Assembly: GCF_017115165.1 (NCBI RefSeq)
Contig: NZ_JABXKF010000066.1
Location: 1-47,805 of the forward strand
Source of the DNA: Nostoc sp. LPT
GTDB lineage: Bacteria; Cyanobacteriota; Cyanobacteriia; Cyanobacteriales; Nostocaceae
Reading direction: 5' to 3'
Length of the DNA stretch: 47,805 nt
Every line of letters begins with the position of its first letter. Position 1 is the stretch's first letter. The notes beneath the pieces were generated by a model. The model was not told where the DNA came from. It saw only the letters and a program-made list of their open reading frames with translations, and did not search any database. This document shows positions 41,086 through 47,805 of the stretch, one piece after another. The position numbers were made by a program, and so were the translations under genes.

Positions 41086-41991
41086 CTACCTTTGATTCGC
41101 TATAGCAGGTTGAGCAGGTGTGACGGTGTGCCAGCCGCTTCTGAATAATGTCTTTGGTGGTTGGATATTTTCGGCAACTGCCTGATTTGGAGCATTCCCA
41201 CTTTCGCTAGACACCGTTTGCGCAAGCCACTGGTTATACTTATCAAGGGATTCAACGTATACATCTGCCTCCATCAAGGCAAAGTAAGTACCACTAAATT
41301 GAGAATCTTTCAGTCGATATTTGCCTGGGCGAATGGGTGTTAGCACAATGTCAATCTTGCGCCCTGGAACAATATCCTGTTTTAAGCGAAACTCAGGAAC
41401 GTAGAAACCGTGAATTACATCCTGTGCTTGCATATTTAAGCGAGTGCTGCGATCGCTCGGCAAATGTAATTCCTTACTAATAAGATTATTTGGATAGCCA
41501 AAAGACCAATCTGACTGCTTAACAAAAACATCTATTGTTTCAGATGCAGGTTTGGGGACATCGCTAACGGTTGCAGCGTAGGCGGGTGCAGATTCTAAGG
41601 GGGCGTGCAAATGCACAATTTGGTTTAGACCGAGAATATTTAATTGCTGATAAATATTGAAGCTTTGAAAGGCAATCCATACTACTAGCAGAGTCGGGGT
41701 GGCTGTCCACAATATTTCTAGCTTCCCATTACCTCTAGAAGGGTGTCCCTCGCTATAGTCTTCCGGTCGAGCGCGATGGAAGACTATGGCATACACAATA
41801 ACACCAATCAGCCCCAGCAAAATAAATGCTCCAATTGAGACTAAAAAACTAAATAAATCATCTACCCGTTGTGCTTCTGCTGTCGCCTGGGGAGGCATCC
41901 AAGAAAACACCTGTTGTCCAATCCACCGACTGACAATTAGCAGCCCTGCGACATAAAACGCTATTAGTACATATTCCCAAAAACTAAACAT
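41086..41991 (-). CDS. ctaC: Heme-copper oxidase subunit II lacking CuA ligands (ARTO-type)
   Basis: A 301-residue subunit II with two N-terminal helices (about 5-22 and 46-72) and an exposed cupredoxin domain. H194 in DVIHGFYVPEF is kept, but the CuA loop reads KDSQFSGTYFALM: the two cysteines are D229 and S233, the loop histidine is F237, and only M240 remains. So it cannot hold CuA and must not take electrons from cytochrome c or plastocyanin. This is the signature of quinol-type oxidases and of the cyanobacterial ARTO (cox3) enzyme. The C-terminus has an Ala/Gln/Pro-rich extension. It is first of the three core oxidase genes, 32 bases after a DUF2231 gene. Confidence 0.93.
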   Translation of the reverse strand: MFSFWEYVLIAFYVAGLLIVSRWIGQQVFSWMPPQATAEAQRVDDLFSFLVSIGAFILLGLIGVIVYAIVFHRARPEDYSEGHPSRGNGKLEILWTATPTLLVVWIAFQSFNIYQQLNILGLNQIVHLHAPLESAPAYAATVSDVPKPASETIDVFVKQSDWSFGYPNNLISKELHLPSDRSTRLNMQAQDVIHGFYVPEFRLKQDIVPGRKIDIVLTPIRPGKYRLKDSQFSGTYFALMEADVYVESLDKYNQWLAQTVSSESGNAPNQAVAENIQPPKTLFRSGWHTVTPAQPAIANQR

Positions 41992-42023
41992 AATAATTTC
42001 ATATAAGAGTATTTCTTGCTTGA

Positions 42024-42629
42024 TTATTTGAGTAGTAAATTTGGGTTTTTACCTTCTTGGAGTAACTTCGCAGCAGTAACATGAATTCCAAACTCTTCTC
42101 CCAATTGCGCCCCTAAAGTTCCGTGAGCGTATAAGATTGCCATGATCGCTATGCCTGCCAACAAGTAACTCCACTGCACCTGCATAGAAGCATCCTTGCG
42201 CCAGCGATAGCGTTGCAAACCTCTCCATACTGTCATGGCTGCGATCGCTCCCAACAGCAAAATGCCACCCAAACCATGCAAAAGCGTCGTCCAACCAGCA
42301 GTTAACCCCCAAACGCTCTTTTGATCGATTGGTGGATTTGCTAGCAGTAGCTCGAAAAAACCAGCTGCAACCGTGAAAAAGGTGATAAAAGCTGCTCCTA
42401 TGAGGTTATACCAGCCGACATCAAAAAAACCAGAACGCAGGGTAGGCAGACCCAAAAATTTGAAGATTGGTTTTTCTAAAGCAAAAAGCGCTCCGGCAAT
42501 GTCAAAAACGATCGCAAGAATGAATAAACCCAATGTTAGATGCACCAGTTGCGGATGTATCGGAATCTCATAAGGTAATCCGTTAGCATTCAGACTCAAT
42601 CTCAACTGGTCAATCAGTTGCCAGTTCAT
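42024..42629 (-). CDS. DUF2231 membrane protein (second of pair)
   Basis: A 201-residue protein from the ATG at 42629 (MNWQLIDQLRLSLNANGLPYEIPIHPQLVHL); its ATG overlaps the preceding stop as ATGA, so the pair is translationally coupled. Four to five helices with HPQLVHLTLGLFILAIVFD, FDVGWYNLIGAAFITFFTVAAGFFELLL and LHGLGGILLLGAIAAMTVW follow the DUF2231 pattern. Conserved histidines (PIHPQLVHL, LLHGLGG, YAHGTLGAQ) could bind heme. Upstream frame sequence before the ATG is not part of the gene. Position directly before ctaC suggests a role in the same electron-transfer chain, as in other cyanobacterial cox3 clusters (recalled, not checked). Confidence 0.85.
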   Translation of the reverse strand: MNWQLIDQLRLSLNANGLPYEIPIHPQLVHLTLGLFILAIVFDIAGALFALEKPIFKFLGLPTLRSGFFDVGWYNLIGAAFITFFTVAAGFFELLLANPPIDQKSVWGLTAGWTTLLHGLGGILLLGAIAAMTVWRGLQRYRWRKDASMQVQWSYLLAGIAIMAILYAHGTLGAQLGEEFGIHVTAAKLLQEGKNPNLLLK

Positions 42630-43120
42630 GGCGAAACTCCTTGCTTCATCGCTTGCACAACTGGCTCGATGTGTAACCCGTACACCCAAACTAGCTTACT
42701 CCCTAGATAGACTTGCAAGCACACTAGGCAGACTAAAAACGTTGCAGCACCCAAGTAAGCAGGCGGTACTTTCCGTGGGGTGCGTTTGCGAATCACGAAA
42801 CGCCAAGCTGTAATGCCAACGACAATAACCGCCAGTGACCAACCCATCAACGTATGAAAATTCAGTGTTGGTTGGACTGCTGGGTAGATGTTCGCCAGAC
42901 CTGCTTCAAACTGACCAAGAATCACCGCTATAAAGATAGCTGCTGAGGCCACAAACATATTCCAGAAACTCACCTCAAATAAACGCACGTTGCGCGTGAA
43001 ATAGCCCAGCACATCGCACACAAAAGAAAAAAGCACCATCGCGATTACGAAATGGACAACGATTGGGTGTAGAGGGTCAGGGTATGGTAAATTTTGGTTA
43101 TTCAGAGACAGAGCAGGCAT
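42626..43120 (-). CDS. DUF2231 membrane protein (first of pair)
   Basis: A 164-residue protein with four helices: PIVVHFVIAMVLFSFVCDVLGYF, MFVASAAIFIAVILGQFEAG, LMGWSLAVIVVGITAWRFVI and YLGAATFLVCLVCLQVYLGSKLV. The PDPLHPIVVHF, NFHTLMGW and YGLHIEP histidines parallel those of the next gene, so the two are paralogues. It is the first gene of the seven-gene oxidase operon. A nearby AAGGAG, about 9 bases before the ATG, serves as ribosome binding site. Heme or quinone binding is inferred only. Confidence 0.85.
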   Translation of the reverse strand: MPALSLNNQNLPYPDPLHPIVVHFVIAMVLFSFVCDVLGYFTRNVRLFEVSFWNMFVASAAIFIAVILGQFEAGLANIYPAVQPTLNFHTLMGWSLAVIVVGITAWRFVIRKRTPRKVPPAYLGAATFLVCLVCLQVYLGSKLVWVYGLHIEPVVQAMKQGVSP

Positions 43121-43911
43121 GCTTTCTCCTTCATGGGTCTAAATATGTAGATGCGTTGCATGGAATTTCTATCCGCCTAACGCATTATTTATATTTTCAA
43201 GAATACTGTGCTAACGCCACAGATCAACCAATTAAAAAACATTGAAAATTTACGATGCACTGAAATATTTCAAGTAACTTTTGAAATAAAAAAAATTACA
43301 TACTTACTTTTTTCAGCAATTATTTTTCAATAATGTCAAAATTTACTAAGATAACTATCTTTTTGATTGATATTACATTATATGTAAATTTGCCTTTACA
43401 AAAATTAAAAGAGGGTTATTTCTGATTAGATAGGATATTTGACAACAGCCAATCAACTCAGATACTTTAGAGGCAGCTAAAAATTTTTTAACGTCTTATT
43501 TATATGGTTTTATTACTTTAGCTCATTTTAGATTTGATTAACTAAAAATTTTACTTTAACCAAACTTGCTTTGAATATACCATAAATCTTTATTGAGATT
43601 GATGTTAGCTTTCAAATTGCAATTTTACAAATCTTCAAAATAAAAATATCCTATCGTCACACAAATGACAAATAATTGAAACATCATTTATAAAAAATAT
43701 GCTATTTATCATTCTCTGGATAGATTAGAAAAATACTAGATATTCTTAAAATTTTAAAAATGTTTTGCTTTATTCATGAATAGCTTACTGATTTGACAAT
43801 TTAAATCGCCAAGCTAATACTACGTCTAAAAAGCAAAAATAATATCATGAAAGTCTTCCGAATGATTCAGACACTCACAACGAATCAAGCTATAAAAGTA
43901 TTGAAAGCATT
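43121..43911. other. 791-base AT-rich divergent intergenic region
   Basis: It separates the minus-strand oxidase operon from the plus-strand SDR gene and must contain both promoters. It is very AT-rich. The palindrome GTAAATTTGCCTTTAC (43383-43398) is GTA-N10-TAC, not the N8 spacing of NtcA. No gene, no tandem repeats, and no clear regulator site. Confidence 0.5.
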
Positions 43912-44724
43912 ATGAGCTATTCCCCTTACCTGCTCAAAGGTCAAAAAGCACTTGTAACGGGTGCTAGTTCTGGTATTGGTGAAGCGATCGCTCGCTATTT
44001 AGCTTTATCAGGTGCAGCAGTAGCTATCAACTATCATTCGGAAGCTGAGTCAGCCCAAAAACTTGTTGATGATATCAAAGCGGCTAATGGTGAAGCATTT
44101 ACTATTCAAGCTGATGTCAGCAAAGAAGACGAAATAAAAGCGATGTTCAGCCAGACGCTCGAGCAATTCGGTACTATTGACATTTTAGTAAACAATGCAG
44201 GTCTTCAAAAAGATTCACCGTTTGTAGATATGACCCTTGAGCAATGGAATAGAGTTATTGAGGTGAATCTGACAGGACAATTCTTATGTGCGCGGGAAGC
44301 TGCAAAGGAATTCTTACGCCGGGGTGTACAGCCCCATATTTCATCTGCCGCAGGTAAGATTATTTGTATAAGTTCAGTGCATCAGGTAATTCCTTGGGCG
44401 GGTCATGTTAATTATGCTGCTAGTAAGGGCGGTATAAATATGATGATGCAAAGTATTGCTCAAGAACTTGCACCCCATAAAATTCGCGTTAATAGTATTG
44501 CCCCTGGTGCAATCAAAACCCCAATTAATAAATCAGCTTGGGATACTCCAGAGGCAGAAGCAAAGTTATTAAAACTGATTCCAGCAAAACGTGTGGGTGA
44601 TGTAGAAGATATCGCGAAAGCAGCGGTTTGGTTGGCTTCTGATGACTCTGATTATGTCTATGGTACAACTCTATTTGTAGATGGTGGTATGACCTTGTAT
44701 CCAGATTTTATAGAGAATGGTTAA
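43912..44724 (+). CDS. SDR-family dehydrogenase (glucose 1-dehydrogenase-like)
   Basis: A 270-residue classical short-chain dehydrogenase/reductase. Coenzyme site TGASSGIGEAIA (17-28), NNAG (about 93-96), catalytic serine in IICISSVHQ, and YAASK (Y-x3-K) near 167-171 are all present, with PGAIKTPINK after it. The NYHSE after the second strand lacks an acidic residue at its start and so suggests NADP. A 12-residue insert (RGVQPHISSAAG) precedes the catalytic serine. Closest in pattern to glucose 1-dehydrogenases; substrate not proven. It stands with a sugar-enzyme remnant (GH15) and a cation transporter downstream. Confidence 0.9.
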   Translation: MSYSPYLLKGQKALVTGASSGIGEAIARYLALSGAAVAINYHSEAESAQKLVDDIKAANGEAFTIQADVSKEDEIKAMFSQTLEQFGTIDILVNNAGLQKDSPFVDMTLEQWNRVIEVNLTGQFLCAREAAKEFLRRGVQPHISSAAGKIICISSVHQVIPWAGHVNYAASKGGINMMMQSIAQELAPHKIRVNSIAPGAIKTPINKSAWDTPEAEAKLLKLIPAKRVGDVEDIAKAAVWLASDDSDYVYGTTLFVDGGMTLYPDFIENG

Positions 44725-44890
44725 CTGATAGATAATGCCTACAAAAGTTACTGTTAATCCTGGTTTGAGAACAATCAACGATTAAATTTGGCTGTAGGAG
44801 ACGTTTTGACACAATGTCGAACCAACCCAATGGAAAGTTACCCATCTGGATAGTGAATTAGAAGTTTCTGGATAATTATTATTTACTCTC

Positions 44891-45829
44891 ATGGCATCTG
44901 ATTCATCTCATAAAACTATATTTGCAGCGATGGGCGCTAACTTAGCGATCGCGATTACTAAATTTATTGCTGCCTCGATTACTGGCAGTTCCGCTATGAT
45001 ATCTGAAGGGATTCATTCGGTGGTAGATACTGGCGATCAACTGGTACTTTTGCTAGGAATTCGGAGAAGCCAAAAGCCAGCAGACGATAGCCATCCCTTT
45101 GGTTATGGTCAAGAACTTTATTTCTGGACTTTCATCGTTGCTATCCTGATCTTTGCCCTTGGCGGCGGGATGTCAATTTATGAAGGAATCACTCATTTAA
45201 TTAAACCTAGCCCTTTAGAAAACCCAATGTGGAATTATATTGTGTTAGGTATGGCAATATTATTGGAGGGTTTTTCTTGGACTGTAGCTTTAAAAGAGTT
45301 TTTGCCAACCAAGGGTAAACAAAATTTCTGGCAAGCAATCAAAAACAGTAAAGATCCGACAGTCTTTACAATATTATTTGAGGATACTGCTGCAATTTTA
45401 GGTTTATTCGTTGCCTTAATCGGAATCTTTTTAGGACATTTATTTAATAATGTTTATTTTGATGGCATTGCCTCGATTATTATTGGCATTATCTTGGCTA
45501 TAGTAGCAGTGGTACTAGCAAGAGAAAGTAAAGGATTGTTACTTGGTGAAAGTGCTAATCCTCAAACTATAGCTAATATTCGTTCTTTGTCAAAAACAGA
45601 ACCAGGAGTGCAAGAAGTTGTACGTGTACTAACAATGCAGCTTGCTCCAAAAGAAGTATTACTCAACTTAGAAATTCAATTTTCTAAAAATCTTACAGGT
45701 GAGGAAATAGCCTTAACTGTAGAAAGTTTAGAAGTAAAAATTCGCGAAAAGCATCCAGAAATAAAACAAATTTTTATTGAAGCAAAATCCTTAACTGCCG
45801 CTCGCAAATTTTTGCCAAATTCTCAATAA
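44891..45829 (+). CDS. Cation diffusion facilitator (ZnT9-like group)
   Basis: A 312-residue divalent-cation transporter: six helices and a C-terminal cytoplasmic ferredoxin-like domain (VQEVVRVLTMQLAPKEVLLNLEIQFS, then IREKHPEIKQIFIEAKSL). Metal-site elements: H and D in EGIHSVVDTGDQL (helix 2), HPFGYGQELYFW after it, and the FEDTAAILGL / YFDGIASIIIG pair in helix 5. FEDTAA instead of the usual HxxxD or DxxxD suggests the group related to ZnT9, where metal transport is less certain. It likely sits in the plasma membrane and exports Zn or Mn. About 165 bases upstream of it show no recognised gene. Confidence 0.9.
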   Translation: MASDSSHKTIFAAMGANLAIAITKFIAASITGSSAMISEGIHSVVDTGDQLVLLLGIRRSQKPADDSHPFGYGQELYFWTFIVAILIFALGGGMSIYEGITHLIKPSPLENPMWNYIVLGMAILLEGFSWTVALKEFLPTKGKQNFWQAIKNSKDPTVFTILFEDTAAILGLFVALIGIFLGHLFNNVYFDGIASIIIGIILAIVAVVLARESKGLLLGESANPQTIANIRSLSKTEPGVQEVVRVLTMQLAPKEVLLNLEIQFSKNLTGEEIALTVESLEVKIREKHPEIKQIFIEAKSLTAARKFLPNSQ

Positions 45830-45902
45830 ATTTTTAATCAGATAAATATCAAATACAGAATTTTCAAAAAATATTCAAAGCTTATCGGTACAACAAAACA
45901 GT

Positions 45903-47647
45903 ATGGTAAAGATTATTGGTCAAGCAGAAGCTTTTGGCTCACCCGGTATTGAACCTCGATGGACTCAAGCGAATAAAGATGGAGTCGGAACAGCTTACTC
46001 TACCTCTAGTCGCGTTTGGTTTACTATCTGGAACGGTATTGTCACTGAAATCTACCATCCCACAGTAGACAGACCCCAAATTCGGGATTTGCAGTATCTA
46101 ATTTCTGATGGGAAAAGCTTTTTCCACGAAGAGAAACGCCATCTCGAATCCAAAATGGAACCGATGTGGACTCATAGTTTAGGATACCGCATCACTAATT
46201 CCGACCCCCAAGGACGTTATGCTGTAATCAAAGAAGTAATTGCCGACCCGCATTTATCCTGTATCTTACAGCACACAAAATTAACAGGAGAGGACGATTT
46301 TATCTCCCAACTTCATTTATATACTTTGTGTGCGCCGCATTTGGAAGTTGGAGGTATGGGTAATAATGGTTACGCTATGGCGGTTTTGCCCAAAATTTCT
46401 GGGTTGATGGTGAACCATACTGGAAAGGCATCCAACTAGATGAGGTGGCATTTCCGATTCTTTTAGCATGGCTATTGTACCAACAGAAGACTTGTTTAAA
46501 ATTCGATATTTATCCGATGGTTCTGCGGGCAGCGGGTTATTTAATTCGTAACGGCCCGGTTACTCAACAAGAACGCTGGGAAGAAAACAGTGGTTATTCA
46601 CCATCCACACTAGCATCCAATATTGCCGCCTTAATCTGTGCTGCTCAATTTGTTCGTCAACATGGAGATGAAGCAACAGCAAAGTTTATAGAAGAATACG
46701 CAGATTTTTTAGAATCTCACATCGAAGCTTGGACAGTAACTACAGAAGGAACTTTAGTTCCTGGGATCAAACGGCATTATATCCGAATTACTCCCTCAGA
46801 TATTAATAATCCTCAAGCCGACGACAATCCTAACCAAGGAACTGTTTTCATCACCAGTCAACCAGCTGGTGAACCAGCAGAATTTCCGGCCAAGGAAATT
46901 GTCGATGGCGGATTTCTGCAATTAGTACGCTATGGAATTCGTAAACCAGATGACCCGATTATTGTTGATTCTGTCAAAGTAATTGATGCAGTATTGAAAG
47001 TAGATACACCCGTTGGGCCTTGTTGGCATCGTTACAACCACGACGGCTACGGTCAGCAAAAAGACGGAAATCCTTATGTCGGTTCGGGTAAGGGACGCGC
47101 TTGGCCTTTGTTGGCAGGAGAACGAGGACATTATGAACTAGCTGCTGGTGGGGATGTCAAAACATATATCAAGGCGATGGAAGGATTTGCTTCAGACACT
47201 TGTTTACTACCAGAACAGGTTTGGGATGAAGCAGATATACCTGATGTCTATATGTTTTTAGGAAAACCAACAGGTTCAGCCATGCCTTTAATGTGGGCAC
47301 ACGCAGAGTATATCAAGCTGCTACGGTCAACTCATGACGGACAGGTGTTTGATTTTATTCCAGAGGTGGCAAATCGCTATTTAGGCGAAAGAAAGCAGTG
47401 TAAATCATTGGAAATTTGGAAGTTTAACCGTCAAGTAGACAAAGTTAAAAAAGGTCAGACGTTGCGAATTGACGCTTTAGCATCTTTTCAATTGCATTGG
47501 TCAGATGATAATTGGCAAACCGTAAAAGATACGCCTTCTACTTCCACAAAATTAGGAGTGAATTTTGTAGATATTTCTGTTTCTGATAACCAGCAACAGC
47601 CAATCAGCTTTACCTTTTTCTGGATTGAAAGCAATAAATGGGAATAA
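45903..47647 (+). pseudogene. GH15 glucodextranase-like pseudogene (internal deletion and frameshift)
   Basis: Piece 1 (45903-46395) codes the N-terminal beta domain: VWFTIWNGIVTEIYHPTVDRPQIRDLQYL, then LHLYTLCAPHLEVGGMGNNGY. It then reads AVLPK-I-S-G out of frame, whereas the family has LPQNFWVDGEPYWKGIQLDEVAFP; that wording resumes from about 46398 in another frame, one base short. Piece 2 (to 47647) has the (alpha/alpha)6 barrel with catalytic-acid region RWEENSGYSPS and base region LLPEQVWDE, plus a C-terminal beta domain. The middle of the protein, perhaps 200 residues, is missing. Frames meet at a stop (46437-46439). The encoded enzyme would be inactive. Confidence 0.85.
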
Positions 47648-47707
47648 TGCAATTATACGGTTGCGGTTGATTAGTAGTAATTATTGCAATTTTTCAGAGT
47701 TTGTAGT

Positions 47708-47723
47708 AAGCACTTTAGTGCTT
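47708..47723. repeat. AAGCACTTTAGTGCTT palindrome
   Basis: A 16-base hairpin-forming palindrome after the GH15 remnant, of a type common between Nostoc genes. It could end the transcript; no U-run follows directly. Confidence 0.6.
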
Positions 47724-47805
47724 AGAAAATAAGGACTAAACTTTTTACTCATATCATGTCCGGATAATCGCTTACGATAAAAGTAGTGAGTGCAAAGATG
47801 AGTAA

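Noticed and set aside
43383..43398. NtcA-like site GTA...TAC upstream of the oxidase operon
   Set aside because: Spacing is 10, not the required 8, and no -10 box lies at the right distance.
44725..44890. Short frames such as HNVEPTQWKVTHLDSELEVSG between SDR and CDF genes
   Set aside because: Could be a tail of a lost gene, but too short and not recognised.

Overview
The window looks like a chromosomal segment of a filamentous, probably heterocyst-forming cyanobacterium of the Nostoc/Anabaena/Tolypothrix group. This rests on many HIP1 octamers (GCGATCGC), heptameric short tandem repeats between genes, PEP-CTERM proteins, cyanobacterial families (DUF6335, Npun_F0494-like, DUF2059), and a CuA-less terminal oxidase operon of the cyanobacterial ARTO type. 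No rRNA, tRNA or CRISPR array was found.

Layout. 0-10 kb is mostly housekeeping, largely on the minus strand: a HigB-like toxin cut by the window edge, a 2Fe-2S ferredoxin, cobyric acid synthase (cobQ), peroxiredoxin Q, a DrrAB-type ABC exporter, a choice-of-anchor A/PEP-CTERM protein, DUF2059, and an Orn/Lys/Arg-decarboxylase-like enzyme. 10-16 kb is an accessory island. Three minus-strand genes (Trypco1-like small protein, trypsin-like protease fused to a STAND-type P-loop NTPase, and a membrane-anchored NTPase of the same family with a hyper-repetitive valine-rich segment) form a candidate NTP-dependent conflict/immune system. It is bracketed by two unrelated minisatellites, both with a 21-bp period, and by two direct copies of a 29-bp piece of the decarboxylase gene. 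16-20 kb holds a VanX-type dipeptidase, tandem TspO proteins, a toxin-antitoxin remnant and a DUF433 protein. 20-24.6 kb is a stress-flavoured set: CheY-like regulator, DUF6335, DJ-1/PfpI fusion, SRPBCC, a small membrane-anchored protein and a cupin.

24.6-36.7 kb is a region of gene decay. It has broken copies of a xanthine-dehydrogenase FAD subunit, an aldo/keto reductase, pstC, a gluconolactonase fused to a DoxX-like tail, and a 5'-truncated VOC protein. Among them are intact genes for a Gfo/Idh/MocA oxidoreductase, an alpha/beta hydrolase and a Rieske/AIF-type reductase. A third 21-bp minisatellite sits upstream of a small gene, and a deletion derivative of that whole gene-plus-array unit lies 1.4 kb away.

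36.7-43.1 kb is one respiratory operon on the minus strand: two DUF2231 membrane proteins, ctaC, ctaD, ctaE, a small membrane protein, then a type II NADH dehydrogenase. It could make a complete short respiratory chain from NAD(P)H through quinol to O2. 43.9-47.6 kb carries an SDR dehydrogenase, a cation diffusion facilitator, and a GH15 glucodextranase-like gene broken by an internal deletion and frameshift.
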